A stretch of DNA of 64,000 nt from Pontibacter mangrovi (GCF_006385705.1 NZ_VFRQ01000011.1:1-64000); one strand, 5' to 3'; shown: positions 26,281 through 37,536, counted from the first letter of the stretch. Made by a program: numbers and translations. The notes: generated from the letters alone by a model not told the origin.

Positions 26281-26920
26281 CCAACAAGACGTTAATTTCT
26301 AATACCAATCGATCTACTTCTTCCGCGTCCGTACCATCATACACGCCCCGGATTTTCTTTTCTTTATCCACCAGCACCAGCTTGGTACTGGCCTCTATTC
26401 GATCCCCCTGCTTTTGGAATGGCTCATGATACCCCTCTGCGGCAAACGCAGCTAGTGTAGAGCTGTCGCCGGTAAGTAGGAACCACTTTTCTTTCTGCAC
26501 GCCAAACTCCCTGGCTAATTCCGCTACAGCTTGATTTTGCTCTGGCGCCGCTATTCCAAAGGAAACAAGGTTGATCTGAGGATTGTTCTCGTAAGCTTCC
26601 TGCACTCTTACTAGCTGGGAGAAAACCCGCTGGCACGAATCGGCACAAGGCAGTGCAAAAAAACTCACTACTGTAATGCGCTCGGCAAGATCTGCTTGTG
26701 TAACCTTTTGGCCCTCCTGCCCTGTCAGGCTAAAGAAGGGAACTGTTTGAAAAACGGTGTCGCCGGCAGCGTTGTATACGACCTTACCGGCATCGTCCAT
26801 CTTCGGGTAAAAGGTGTTTAGAGAAAAATGATGCGTGCCAAAGACACTGATAAATATAAAAACAAGAATAGGCACTAATAATAGGAATCCTAGTATTAGT
26901 GCCTTAACAGGTTTCATCAA
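26258..26920 (-). CDS. SCO-like thioredoxin-fold protein
   Basis: 220 residues with an N-terminal membrane anchor (about 7-28) and a thioredoxin fold. SCO proteins deliver copper to the CuA site of oxidase subunit II through a CxxxC pair and a distal His. Here the cysteines are Cys92 and Cys96 (PCADSC), but at the place where SCO proteins usually have His the sequence reads RIEASTKLVLVDKEKKIRG, with Ala177. If the alignment by eye is right, the copper site is incomplete and the protein may act as a thiol reductase. Nearby His165 could substitute. Confidence 0.82.
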   Translation of the reverse strand: MMKPVKALILGFLLLVPILVFIFISVFGTHHFSLNTFYPKMDDAGKVVYNAAGDTVFQTVPFFSLTGQEGQKVTQADLAERITVVSFFALPCADSCQRVFSQLVRVQEAYENNPQINLVSFGIAAPEQNQAVAELAREFGVQKEKWFLLTGDSSTLAAFAAEGYHEPFQKQGDRIEASTKLVLVDKEKKIRGVYDGTDAEEVDRLVLEINVLLDEYSKRK

Positions 26921-26930
26921 TGCTCTAAAC

Positions 26931-27275
26931 TTATCTGAAGTAGTTCGTTATCGACTCGTAGTAATAGCTTCCCTCTGCCAACAGAGCTACCATCAGCCAT
27001 ACTACAAGTGCCAAGGGTATCAGTATAGACCACATCAACGTCTTTGTCTCGTGCTTCATGTGCATAAATTCTGCTACAATGTAGAACGCCTTGAAGATGG
27101 TGAGGATAATGAAGATAGCATTACGCGCTGTGCCTGCATCCATGGTAAAGGCAATAAGGAACTCTAGCGCTGTGATAGCTACAAGTATTACGAAAGTTCT
27201 CCAGATCGCCTTTGTCTGCGGTTTTGGAATCTCACCTGTCTGGTGAAAATTGTCTTCTGTATGATGGTGTGCCAT
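26931..27275 (-). CDS. Cytochrome c oxidase subunit IV (bacterial type)
   Basis: 114 residues from ATG 27275; the open frame extends 16 codons further but those residues are not hydrophobic and the chosen start gives MAHHHTEDNF. Three spans follow (AIWRTFVILVAITALEFLIAF; AIFIILTIFKAFYIVAEFMHM; LMWSILIPLALVVWLMVALL), matching the prokaryotic COX4 family. It is a structural subunit of the aa3-type oxidase. Confidence 0.88.
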   Translation of the reverse strand: MAHHHTEDNFHQTGEIPKPQTKAIWRTFVILVAITALEFLIAFTMDAGTARNAIFIILTIFKAFYIVAEFMHMKHETKTLMWSILIPLALVVWLMVALLAEGSYYYESITNYFR

Positions 27276-27343
27276 ATCCAGTGATGTATTTTTTAGATGC
27301 GTGCCCACCTTCATGGGCAGCACCGTTATATTTTGCTAATTGA

Positions 27344-28090
27344 TTAGATCAGATAGAAGAATGTGAAAACGAATACCCATACAAGGTCTACAAAGTGCCA
27401 GTACAAGCCAATCTTCTCCACCATTTCGTAATGGCCGCGCTTCTGGTATACGCCGTTCACAGTGCTGATAAAGGCAATTAAGAGCAGTATCCAACCTGTG
27501 AAAACGTGCGTGCCGTGGAAGCCCGTGATGAAAAAGAACAGATCAGCGAACAAGGGCGGGCCATACTGGTTTACTGTAAGGTTCGCACCAAATACACGCG
27601 TTCCGTCAGCCAATAGCATGCCCTGATCAGTACCGGCTATAAAGTGAGACCACTCCCAAGCCTGGCAACCCAGGAAAGTTGCACCAAACAGGATTGTCCA
27701 CAGCAGCCACTTCTGCACGTCATTCTTATCCATTCTATGGCCTGCCTCCACGGCAAGTACCATCGTCACGGAGCTTAGGATCAGGATCATGGTCATGAGC
27801 GCTACGAAGGCCAGCGGCAGGTCTACTCCGTGGAAACCAGGGAAAGCGTTGAATACTTTCTCCGGGATTGGCCACCACTCTGTTGAGAAAGTGAAAGCCT
27901 CTGCCTCTCCCGTGTAGGGCTTGTGTGCATGGCGAGCTAGTCCGTAAGTAATAAGAAAGGCACCGAAGGTAAAGGCGTCAGAGAGCAGGAAAAACCACAT
28001 CATGAGTTTACCATAGCTCGCTTTCATCGGTTCATTGCCACCGTCCCATGTACCTGTGTTAGGTGCTTCCAGCGTAGTTGAAGTAGACAT
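27344..28090 (-). CDS. Cytochrome c oxidase subunit III (248 residues)
   Basis: Heme-copper oxidase subunit III, a membrane subunit without redox centres that stabilises proton uptake. About six to seven spans; motifs include MMWFFLLSDAFTFGAFLITYGLA, the Glu/Trp region CQAWEWSHFI, and the FFITGFHGTHVFTGW and YWHFVDLVWVFVF blocks. It follows a second, shorter subunit III gene (28114-28704), a pairing that occurs in Bacteroidota oxidase loci. ATG start. Confidence 0.93.
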   Translation of the reverse strand: MSTSTTLEAPNTGTWDGGNEPMKASYGKLMMWFFLLSDAFTFGAFLITYGLARHAHKPYTGEAEAFTFSTEWWPIPEKVFNAFPGFHGVDLPLAFVALMTMILILSSVTMVLAVEAGHRMDKNDVQKWLLWTILFGATFLGCQAWEWSHFIAGTDQGMLLADGTRVFGANLTVNQYGPPLFADLFFFITGFHGTHVFTGWILLLIAFISTVNGVYQKRGHYEMVEKIGLYWHFVDLVWVFVFTFFYLI

Positions 28091-28113
28091 AGTTTATATA
28101 ATGAAAAACGTGT

Positions 28114-28704
28114 TTAGTGATTTATTCTTAAGAAGATGTACAAATATACCCAAAGTCCGCCTAAAAAGTGCCAGTATACTGTACACAATTGTATACGCAG
28201 CATATTTTTAGAATGTACTTTATACTTCAGGCTGCTAAAATAAACAATTGCCACAAATACCAGCCCTGTAATCAGGTGAAAGCCGTGTACTCCGGTTAAA
28301 ACATACAGAAATGAACCGGAAGGGTTACTTCCTGTACCTCCAAAATAGATATTATTCTGCACGAGGTCTACCCATCCGTACCATTGGCCTATCAGAAACG
28401 CTGTGCCTAACCCTAAGGTCAGGAGCAGCAATACCTTTAGCAGGCCAAGGTTATTGTTCTTCGCGGCATTATGCGCCAACTGCATGGTAACAGAGCTGAG
28501 CACGATCACAATTGTATTTACGAGAAGTATGGTCGGAAGCTCAAACTCAAGCCAATTCCCTTCTTCCCTTCTAACAATGTAAGCGCTTGTAAAGGCCGCA
28601 AACATCATGATTATACTTATGATTATCAACCACAGCGAAAACTTCAGCGGATGTAAGCCCGTTCTGCTGTCCTGATCGTTTATTTGAAAGTTAGCCATTG
28701 CCAT
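28114..28704 (-). CDS. Cytochrome c oxidase subunit III-like protein (196 residues)
   Basis: A second subunit III-family protein with five spans: LKFSLWLIIISIIMMFAAFTSAYIVRR, an IVIVLSSVTMQLAHNAA segment, FLYVLTGVHGFHLITGLVFV and the family ending YWHFLGGLWVYLYIFL. It is shorter than the neighbouring subunit III and lacks the first two spans typical of the mitochondrial form. ATG start at 28704 (an ATG two codons later is equally possible). Confidence 0.9.
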   Translation of the reverse strand: MAMANFQINDQDSRTGLHPLKFSLWLIIISIIMMFAAFTSAYIVRREEGNWLEFELPTILLVNTIVIVLSSVTMQLAHNAAKNNNLGLLKVLLLLTLGLGTAFLIGQWYGWVDLVQNNIYFGGTGSNPSGSFLYVLTGVHGFHLITGLVFVAIVYFSSLKYKVHSKNMLRIQLCTVYWHFLGGLWVYLYIFLRINH

Positions 28705-28707
28705 TTT

Positions 28708-29604
28708 TTAAACTTTATCTAATACAAAGGCTATCTGCACAATCGGCAGATATAAAAAAGAACCAAACATGATGCTCATCGCAGCCTTTTTAGAGCAAGT
28801 GCGCATCAAATAAAAAGTCTGAGCTAAAAACAACACCCCGCATACAACAGCTATCATTGCTGAGGTTGTACCTGTCATGCCAAACTGCAGGGGCAGCAGG
28901 CTCAACGGGATCAGCACTAAGGTATAGCTCATGATCTGAATCGCAGTCTTTAAGTTTTTTCCGCCTTCCATGGGCAGCATCTTAAAGCCTGCTTTCTTAT
29001 AGTCATCATCCAGCACCCAAGCAATTGCCCAAAAGTGCGGGAACTGCCAGAAAAACTGAATGCCAAACAGTATAATAGCTTCTACTTCAATAGCACCAGA
29101 AGCAGCGACCCATCCTATCAACGGGGGCATGGCGCCTGGTATCGCTCCTACAAACACGCAAATCGGGCTGATTCTCTTTAACGGTGTATAGATGAAGCCA
29201 TACAAGACCATGGAAAGAAGCGAGAGCGCAGCTGTCAGTGGGTTAAAGTACCAGCTTAACAGCAGCGTTCCTGCCACTGCTAAGAACACGCCGTAGATGA
29301 CCGCTTCAGACACCGACAGTCGCCCTGTTGGCAGCGGTCGCTTCGCCGTGCGTTTCATCATCTTGTCCAGATCTTTTTCCAGTATCTGATTGATGATGTT
29401 AGCCGAGCCTGTTACCAGGAGCCCGCCGAGCATGACAAGCGCTATTTCATACCACCTGCCATTAGGGTCTGCTAAAATAAAACCTATGGCACTAGAGAAA
29501 GCAACAGTTAAACTTAGCCGGAACTTTAACAGCTGAAAATATGCCGATGCTTTTTGAGCCATGGTAGAGTATTGCAGTAGTGCCTCAGACTTTGCTGTAA
29601 ACAT
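28708..29604 (-). CDS. ctaB: Protoheme IX farnesyltransferase (heme O synthase)
   Basis: A 298-residue UbiA-family membrane prenyltransferase that adds the farnesyl tail to heme b, giving heme O. The first aspartate-rich motif appears as NIINQILEKDLDKMMKRTAKRPLP and the second as the WVLDDDYKKAGFKMLP region; eight to nine spans. The ATG overlaps the stop of the heme A synthase gene (TAATG), which supports start 29604 over an internal ATG at 29562. Confidence 0.95.
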   Translation of the reverse strand: MFTAKSEALLQYSTMAQKASAYFQLLKFRLSLTVAFSSAIGFILADPNGRWYEIALVMLGGLLVTGSANIINQILEKDLDKMMKRTAKRPLPTGRLSVSEAVIYGVFLAVAGTLLLSWYFNPLTAALSLLSMVLYGFIYTPLKRISPICVFVGAIPGAMPPLIGWVAASGAIEVEAIILFGIQFFWQFPHFWAIAWVLDDDYKKAGFKMLPMEGGKNLKTAIQIMSYTLVLIPLSLLPLQFGMTGTTSAMIAVVCGVLFLAQTFYLMRTCSKKAAMSIMFGSFLYLPIVQIAFVLDKV

Positions 29605-30677
29605 TAGTTATAAACAACTACTTGCGGGTTTGTTGCCTTTTTAGAGGCGTAATAGTAAATAATCAAAAGCTGAAAATGCACACCAAACAGAAGCGACGCT
29701 AGGGTAAGATGGAGCGGCTGCAAAACGGGCGGAATCGCAAAATACGCCATTAGTATGCCTATCACCACTTCTGCCCCAATAAAAAACAGCATTAGGTGTG
29801 TTAGATTGTGCAGACGCTCGTTGTTAAGCTTGTACAGCAGGATGGCGGCATAAACATGCAGGGCAACCAACACAATTGAGAACGACCGGTGTAAGTAGAA
29901 ACTCATCCCGAGTTTGTCAATCCACGTTTCACGCTGCATCCCTCCCATCATAAATGCCACCAAATCTATCTCCTCGCGCACTTGCGTGCCTAACAGTATT
30001 TGTCCAAACGTTAGTATGGCCAGCGTCCACATTACGAGGTTCAGCTTCGCATCATACTTGATCGTGGAGCGGAAAGACTGCTTTTCGGCACGTGCTACCG
30101 CATACTGTAAAATTGCCACAATAACCAGCGCGAGCGCCATGTGTATGGTAATTGTAACCGGCAGAAGGTTGGTTGATACCACAATAGACCCCAGCCACCC
30201 TTGCACCCCGACAAGTATAAAACTTATCAGCGCCAGAAAAAACACTGGCTTATCTTCTTTCAGAAAAGGCACTGCATATACCAACGTCAGGAAGATCAGA
30301 ATTCCGGTAAGCACTCCTACCAACCGGTTCAGGTACTCGATCCAGGTTTTGGTCACATTGAATTCAGTCTCCAGGTATTGGGTGGGATGAGAGAAAATAG
30401 TGTTGGAAAGCTCTGTAAAGCCCATATTATCCAGATAGCCAGCCAACTTTTGATTTTTCTCTATCCGCTTCTGTTTGTATACCTCCAGATAATCATCCGG
30501 TAATTGGCTAACATCAGTCGGAGGAACCCAATTGCCGAAACACTTTGGCCAGTCTGGACAGCCCATGCCTGACCCCGTACTCCGGACGATCCCTCCGACT
30601 AATATCAGGAAGTAAACAGTGAATACTGTTAATACTCCAACCTTTTTAAATCTTCTGTGAAAAGATTTGTTAGCCAT
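29604..30677 (-). CDS. ctaA: Heme A synthase (COX15/CtaA family)
   Basis: A 357-residue membrane enzyme that oxidises the C8 methyl of heme O to the formyl of heme A. N-terminal VGGIVRSTGSGMGCPDWPKCFG is the COX15 signature. Heme-ligand histidine regions include TWIEYLNRLVG, TIHMALALVIV, FYLHRSFSIVLVALHVYAA and LHLTLASLLFGVHFQLL. Eight spans. Paired with ctaB it provides heme A for subunit I. Confidence 0.95.
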   Translation of the reverse strand: MANKSFHRRFKKVGVLTVFTVYFLILVGGIVRSTGSGMGCPDWPKCFGNWVPPTDVSQLPDDYLEVYKQKRIEKNQKLAGYLDNMGFTELSNTIFSHPTQYLETEFNVTKTWIEYLNRLVGVLTGILIFLTLVYAVPFLKEDKPVFFLALISFILVGVQGWLGSIVVSTNLLPVTITIHMALALVIVAILQYAVARAEKQSFRSTIKYDAKLNLVMWTLAILTFGQILLGTQVREEIDLVAFMMGGMQRETWIDKLGMSFYLHRSFSIVLVALHVYAAILLYKLNNERLHNLTHLMLFFIGAEVVIGILMAYFAIPPVLQPLHLTLASLLFGVHFQLLIIYYYASKKATNPQVVVYN

Positions 30678-30685
30678 TAAAAACG

Positions 30686-32518
30686 TTACTCAAAGTCTCT
30701 CTCACTTGGCAGGTTTGATGACTGCGTCTGTGAAAAAGGAACTGTCTGTGGAATATAATCTTCAGCGGCACCAGGCTTGCTGTAATCATATGGCCATCTG
30801 TAAACAGTTGGCACCTCTCCCGGCCAGTTTCCGTGACCTGGAAGCACAGGCGTAGTCCACTCTAGTGTGTTAGAATGCCATGGGTTCTCAGTAGCTCTTC
30901 TACCACGGAAGATGCTATAGATAAAGTTGAACAGGAAAACAAACTGCGCAGAGAAGCCCAGGATAGCTGCGATACTGATGAACGTGTTCAGGTCAGTAAA
31001 AATATTGAAGGTTTCAAAACCTGTCCAGTTGTAGTATCTTCTAGGGAAACCAGCGATACCGATGTAGTGCATTGGCATAAACACCAGGTAAACCGCTATA
31101 AACGTTGCCCAGAAGTGTACGAAACCAAGCTTCTCATCCAGCATACGTCCAAACATCTTCGGGAACCAGTGGTAAACGCCGCAGAACATACCGAAGAAGG
31201 CCGCCGCACCCATTACCAGGTGAAAGTGTGCTACCACAAAGTATGTATCGTGCAGCTGGATGTCAATGGCAGAGTTACCCAGGATAATACCAGTCAAACC
31301 ACCAGAGATAAACAGGGACACAAATCCGATGGCAAACATCATGGCAGAAGTAAATCTTATGTTACCGCGCCAGATCGTGGCCAGCCAGTTAAATACCTTC
31401 ACCGCCGATGGCACCGCAATAATCAGTGTCAGGAACATGAAGACCGATCCCAGGAAAGGGTTCATACCTGTTACGAACATGTGGTGCGCCCATACAACGA
31501 AGGACAGCACTGTAATACCGAACAGGGAGCCGATCATGGCTCGGTAACCGAAAATTGGCTTACGTGAGTTGGTAGCAATAACTTCTGATACCAGACCCAT
31601 GGCTGGCATAATCACGATGTATACCTCCGGGTGGCCCAGGAACCAGAACAAGTGCTGGAACAGGATCGGGCTACCGCCTGTGTTGGTTAGCGCCTGTCCG
31701 GCGATATAGATGTCAGACAAGAAGAAGCTTGTTCCAAAGCTACGATCAAAGATCAGCAACAAGGCAGCTGAGAACAGCACTGGGAAGGCCAAAAGACCTA
31801 CAATGGCAGTCAGGAAAAACGCCCAGATTGTCAGTGGCAGCTTTGTCATCGACATACCTTTTGTTCTCAGGTTGATAACAGTGGTGATGTAGTTAACACC
31901 ACCCAGTAGCTGAGAAACAATGAACAGCGCCATAGAGATAAGCCACATGGTCATACCGCTGCCAGAACCCTGAATAGCCTCAGGCAAGGCGCTTAGCGGC
32001 GGATATACCGTCCAGCCACCAGCGGCAGGGCCTGTCGAAAGGAACAAGGAGAAGAACATGATAATGCTGGAGATGAAAAAGATCCAGAAAGAGAGCATGT
32101 TCATAAAACCGGAGGCCATATCGCGGGCACCGATCTGCAATGGAATCAGGAAGTTTGAGAATGTACCGCTTAGGCCTGCTGTCAGCACGAAGAATACCAT
32201 GATGGTTCCGTGCATCGTTACCAGCGCCAGGTAAAACTCTGGGTTCAGCTTGCCGTTTTCAACCCAACCGCCCAGGATTGGCTCCAGAAACGTGAAAGTA
32301 GCTTCCGGCCAGCCCAGCTGCAGTCGGAACAGGATAGATAGGAAACCTCCGATAAAGGCCCACAATATACCCATGAACAGGAACTGCTTGGCAATAACCT
32401 TATGGTCTAGGCTGAAGATGTACTTCTGAAAAAAGTTTTGATCGTGATGATGATCATGTTCCTCATGAACGTGATGCACATCCTGGTTTATAGAAATATC
32501 TGTACTAGACATGATCAA
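30686..32518 (-). CDS. ctaD: Cytochrome c oxidase subunit I
   Basis: The 610-residue catalytic subunit holding low-spin heme a and the heme a3-CuB centre. Twelve core spans; the CuB/heme ligands and proton channel motifs are intact: WFLGHPEVYIVIMP (His-Tyr cofactor), WAHHMFVTGMNP, and HDTYFVVAHFHLVMG near the C-terminal side. The N-terminus is His-rich (VHHVHEEHDHHHDQ), which is common in this group and may bind metal. It is preceded by subunit II, 13 bp away. ATG start. Confidence 0.97.
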   Translation of the reverse strand: MIMSSTDISINQDVHHVHEEHDHHHDQNFFQKYIFSLDHKVIAKQFLFMGILWAFIGGFLSILFRLQLGWPEATFTFLEPILGGWVENGKLNPEFYLALVTMHGTIMVFFVLTAGLSGTFSNFLIPLQIGARDMASGFMNMLSFWIFFISSIIMFFSLFLSTGPAAGGWTVYPPLSALPEAIQGSGSGMTMWLISMALFIVSQLLGGVNYITTVINLRTKGMSMTKLPLTIWAFFLTAIVGLLAFPVLFSAALLLIFDRSFGTSFFLSDIYIAGQALTNTGGSPILFQHLFWFLGHPEVYIVIMPAMGLVSEVIATNSRKPIFGYRAMIGSLFGITVLSFVVWAHHMFVTGMNPFLGSVFMFLTLIIAVPSAVKVFNWLATIWRGNIRFTSAMMFAIGFVSLFISGGLTGIILGNSAIDIQLHDTYFVVAHFHLVMGAAAFFGMFCGVYHWFPKMFGRMLDEKLGFVHFWATFIAVYLVFMPMHYIGIAGFPRRYYNWTGFETFNIFTDLNTFISIAAILGFSAQFVFLFNFIYSIFRGRRATENPWHSNTLEWTTPVLPGHGNWPGEVPTVYRWPYDYSKPGAAEDYIPQTVPFSQTQSSNLPSERDFE

Positions 32519-32531
32519 TAGGATTTAAATG

Positions 32532-33605
32532 CTACAACTCAGTTTTTACTTCTTCTGCCTTCTCCACCTGTGGGGCCTCAGCAACTGCTTGCTCAGCGTT
32601 CTCAGAAGTGAATTTAGCCAACACCTGCGGGTTCTGCTCCACAAACGGAGTCTGCTGCTCGAGCCACGCTTCGTAATCTTCCGGCTCGTCTACCACGATC
32701 ACGTAACGCATAGCAAAGTGACCACGACCGCAAACCTCCGTACAAGCCAGCTCATACTTGAAGTCAGGGTTACCTGTCTCATTGGCCATTTCGTTGGTTG
32801 ATTTGCTTGGCACGAACCAGAACTTGGTTGGCATACCTGGCACTGCGTCCATCTTCAGTCGGAAGTGCGGCATGTACACACTGTGGATCACGTCGCGGGA
32901 ACGGATCTTCAGCAGTACCGGCTTTCCTTTCGGAACGTGAATCTGAAGCGGGTTAATGATGTCGTCTCTAGAAGCAGGATCACTGAAATCTACTCCAAGC
33001 TCATTTGTAGCGTCAATCAGGGTATGGCGGGCTACGCCAAGCTTGCCGTCGGGACCAGGGTAACGTACCATCCAGTTAAACTGCTTACCCATGATCTCGA
33101 TCACAACGGCATCCTCTGGGGCAGCACTTGTGATTTTGGTCCATGTCTTCCAGCCACCAAATACTAACACTGCCATCACAACTGCCGGAATTATCGTCCA
33201 GATAATCTCCAACTTGTTGTTGTGCGGGTAGTAGTAGGCACGCTTGTCGTCTTTGTGCTGGTACTTGTACGAGTAGAAGAAAAGCAGCACTTGCGTGATG
33301 ACAAACACAACACCGATGATGATCATGGTTGTCCAGAACAGGTTGTCTGTCCAGGCCCCATGTACTGAAGCAAGCGGAAGAGTCATGTCATCCCATGCGT
33401 CAGCAAAAGACCATGCGAAAGCTCCTCCACCAACGATCAGGAAAAGCAACAGCATGACGCTGTTTACACGGTTACTTGTTTTAGTTGTACCGGCCGCACG
33501 CTCCGTTGAACCCCGGAAGATGGAGGTTAGAGTCCCAATCCTGAAAAGCAGGAACAGGATGACCAGTAGAAGTATAATGGATAAACCAATGGCGATCGTA
33601 ATCAT
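32532..33605 (-). CDS. ctaC: Cytochrome c oxidase subunit II
   Basis: A 357-residue subunit that accepts electrons at the binuclear CuA centre. Two to three N-terminal spans, then a cupredoxin domain with IWTIIPAVVMAVLVFGGWKTW, the aromatic patch GKQFNWMVRYPG, His in HSVYMPHFRLK, and the CuA loop CTEVCGRGHFAMRYV. No cytochrome c domain is fused (so not a caa3 form), consistent with a heme domain supplied by the complex III part of the locus. The C-terminal tail is Glu/Ala-rich. Confidence 0.96.
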   Translation of the reverse strand: MITIAIGLSIILLLVILFLLFRIGTLTSIFRGSTERAAGTTKTSNRVNSVMLLLFLIVGGGAFAWSFADAWDDMTLPLASVHGAWTDNLFWTTMIIIGVVFVITQVLLFFYSYKYQHKDDKRAYYYPHNNKLEIIWTIIPAVVMAVLVFGGWKTWTKITSAAPEDAVVIEIMGKQFNWMVRYPGPDGKLGVARHTLIDATNELGVDFSDPASRDDIINPLQIHVPKGKPVLLKIRSRDVIHSVYMPHFRLKMDAVPGMPTKFWFVPSKSTNEMANETGNPDFKYELACTEVCGRGHFAMRYVIVVDEPEDYEAWLEQQTPFVEQNPQVLAKFTSENAEQAVAEAPQVEKAEEVKTEL

Positions 33606-33629
33606 TATATAACGCTTTTAGTATTGTCT

Positions 33630-34901
33630 CTAAACATGATGATGAACACTCTCCTCCAGGAACGGGTGGTTAACAGGCACCAGAGACGCTTTGGCAAGTC
33701 CTTTGGTGAAAGTTAGCAGGAACACGCCCAGGAACACCAGCGTAGTACCAATCTCGATGAAGCCAATGCCCGCATCTGTGCGCAACGTGCCTGGCATCAT
33801 CATCAGGTAGAAGTCAAACCAGTGGCCAATCAGAATAGCAATAGTTACTATCTTCAGCATGATCATCTGGCGTTTCGCATCTCTTGTCATCAGAACAAGG
33901 AATGGGAATACAAAGTTTATAACAAGATTAAAGAAGAAGATCCAGGCAAAATGGCCTTCGTTTCCACCTAATCTGTCGATGAAATAGATTGACTCTTCCG
34001 GAATGTTGGCATACCAGTAAAGCAGGAACTGAGAGAACCAGATGTAGGTCCAGAAAATAGAGAACGCAAACACAAACTTGCCTAAGTCATGTATGTGATT
34101 AGCATTAACCATTTTCAAATAGCCGTTCTGCTTCAGGATGATTACTGTAAGCGTGATCGCAGCCAAACCTGATACCCACCAGCTGGCAAACACGTACCAT
34201 CCGAACATGGTCGAGAACCAGTGTGTGTCGATTGACAGCACCCAGTCCCAGGCAGACGTAGAGGAAGTGATACCGAATACTACCAGGAACATGGCTGAGA
34301 TGCGAATGCTCTTGTGGTAGTATGATGTGCCGCCGTTCAGGTCTTCGCTAAGCGATTGGTTTCTGAGCCACTTGGTAAACAGAATCCACAGACCAAAGTA
34401 TACCACCATGCGGATCAGGAAGAACACTGTATTCAGATAACCTGACTTACCGGCGATGATTGGGTCGTAGCGTGGGTCGTTAACATCGTACAGGTACTCG
34501 TGCGTCCAATGGAAGATGTCGTGGCCACCGAACAGGAACACCAACAGCATCACGATACCACCGATCGGCAAATAGGAAGCCATTGCCTCCGGTATTCTTT
34601 TTACCAGTGCAGACCAGCCTGCATAAGCTACATACTGTACAGCAACGAAGAACGTACCAATCAGGGCGATGCCTGTAAAGTATACGTTATTCAGCCATAG
34701 GTTGACAAACAGGCGCTTCGTCCAGGAGGCAGCCTCATGCCCTGCGGCGGCAGCCTCACCGTGTCCTTCTGCATGATGCTCTGCTCCCCCGCCTGCGGCC
34801 ATAAAAATGATACCTGCTATAAGTAAAACAACACCTACAGCTATCATCAGGAAAAACTTATTATTCGTTTTTCTGGAAATGATGAGTCTTTCTTCTGTCA
34901 T
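33630..34901 (-). CDS. actF: Alternative complex III quinol-binding membrane subunit ActF
   Basis: A 423-residue membrane protein with about ten spans, a subunit of quinol:cytochrome c oxidoreductase (alternative complex III) related to but distinct from NrfD-type ActC. Features include an N-terminal span, a His/Ala-rich loop (GGGAEHHAEGHGEAAAAGHEA), and the core block SSTSAWDWVLSIDTHWFSTMFGWYVFASWW typical of ActF. It is located after ActE and before oxidase subunit II. ATG start. Confidence 0.92.
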   Translation of the reverse strand: MTEERLIISRKTNNKFFLMIAVGVVLLIAGIIFMAAGGGAEHHAEGHGEAAAAGHEAASWTKRLFVNLWLNNVYFTGIALIGTFFVAVQYVAYAGWSALVKRIPEAMASYLPIGGIVMLLVFLFGGHDIFHWTHEYLYDVNDPRYDPIIAGKSGYLNTVFFLIRMVVYFGLWILFTKWLRNQSLSEDLNGGTSYYHKSIRISAMFLVVFGITSSTSAWDWVLSIDTHWFSTMFGWYVFASWWVSGLAAITLTVIILKQNGYLKMVNANHIHDLGKFVFAFSIFWTYIWFSQFLLYWYANIPEESIYFIDRLGGNEGHFAWIFFFNLVINFVFPFLVLMTRDAKRQMIMLKIVTIAILIGHWFDFYLMMMPGTLRTDAGIGFIEIGTTLVFLGVFLLTFTKGLAKASLVPVNHPFLEESVHHHV

Positions 34902-34926
34902 TATCCTTTTATATTATGCCTTCGTC

Positions 34927-35592
34927 TTAATTATTTGGGGTTCCGGTTACAGGGTTCTCTGTTCCGGCCTCTGCAGCATCCTGTGCGGCTTCCTCAGAAG
35001 CATCCGTTGAAACGGCTGTCCCTGTCTCGCCTTTCTGCAGCTGTTGCACATACATCACAATTTTCCAGCGTTCCTCCGGGTTAACCTGTGAGCCGTGCGG
35101 CATCATACGTCCTCTTCCGTAAGTAATCACGTGGAAGATGTGACCAGCCGGCAACTCAGCCACACGGCCGGAAGTATAAGATGGAACACCTTTGAACTTC
35201 TGCCCTACCAGTCCTTGTCCGTCTCCTTCAGCACCGTGGCAAGGAGAGCAGAAACGGGTGAAGAGCACTTTACCTTCTGTAAGGTTCGCCTCTGTCAGTT
35301 GCAGAGGGTTTTTCAGTTCCTGTCCAGCCGCTTCAGCGGTGTTCTCTGATAAGTAAAGGTTGTACCCCATTTTGTTTCGGGCCACTGTTCCTTTTGCAGG
35401 CTCGCGCAGGTTCATACCTGCCGGGTTAAACTTGTTCTCTTTTATTTGAGAATATGGATCCAGCGGAATGGAATGGTACATATCCGGAGCATATTCCAAC
35501 CCAGGATCCTGCTCATTGCTACAGGAGATAAGCGCTGCAGCTGAGAAAAGTATAGCAGAGGCTTTAAAGCCTATTTTAGTAAGTCTTTTCAT
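34927..35592 (-). CDS. actE: Alternative complex III monoheme cytochrome c ActE
   Basis: 221 residues with an N-terminal hydrophobic segment ending in ISCS, a likely lipobox (Cys near 24), and a class I cytochrome c domain with CSPCHGAEGDGQG and a Met ligand region GRGRMMPHG. As a lipid-anchored monoheme cytochrome it is the expected exit point for electrons from the complex. The C-terminus is an Ala/Glu/Thr-rich tail. Its start overlaps the end of the DUF3341 gene by one base. Confidence 0.92.
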   Translation of the reverse strand: MKRLTKIGFKASAILFSAAALISCSNEQDPGLEYAPDMYHSIPLDPYSQIKENKFNPAGMNLREPAKGTVARNKMGYNLYLSENTAEAAGQELKNPLQLTEANLTEGKVLFTRFCSPCHGAEGDGQGLVGQKFKGVPSYTSGRVAELPAGHIFHVITYGRGRMMPHGSQVNPEERWKIVMYVQQLQKGETGTAVSTDASEEAAQDAAEAGTENPVTGTPNN

Positions 35593-36108
35593 TATTTTAC
35601 TACCTCCTTCTCATTAACTTCTATGGCACCGTTAGAGCGAAGCAGGTCATTAAGAGCATCCATGTTGGTTACTCCGTCTTTCACTTCTATCGCCATCACG
35701 AATTTATCGTCTGTAGAGCGTTTGTCGAACACGTTCACTTTCAGCGAAGGCTTTAGCCTGGACACGATAAAGAACGTAATTACCATGCTGAAGGCACTGC
35801 AGAGTACGGTCAGCTCAAATGTTACCGGAATAAAAGACGGTATGGCAATGTGCGGCTTACCGCCAATGATCATCGGCCAGTCAAAGCCTAGCATCCAAAT
35901 CTGCATCCATAAGGCGAACGACATACCGAAGAGGCCACCGAAGAAAGCAACTATAGGAAGTCTTGAACGCTTTATACCTAACACATCATCAATTCCGTGC
36001 ACAGGGTATGGAGAAAATACATCGTAAATTTTGGTACCGGCTGCGCGGATATTCTCGATGGCTGTTAACAGCACATCTTCATCATCATAAATACCTAGAA
36101 CAAACTTC

Positions 36109-36116
<8 letters not shown>
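35592..36116 (-). CDS. actD: Alternative complex III subunit ActD (DUF3341)
   Basis: A 174-residue DUF3341 protein with two spans ([23 protein letters not shown] and [20 protein letters not shown]) and soluble ends. A membrane subunit without cofactors that supports the ActC/ActF core. It overlaps actC by 8 bp and actE by 1 bp, so it is tightly coupled. The N-terminus [16 protein letters not shown] and the PYPVHGID motif are family hallmarks. Confidence 0.93.
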
Positions 36117-37536
<1,420 letters not shown>

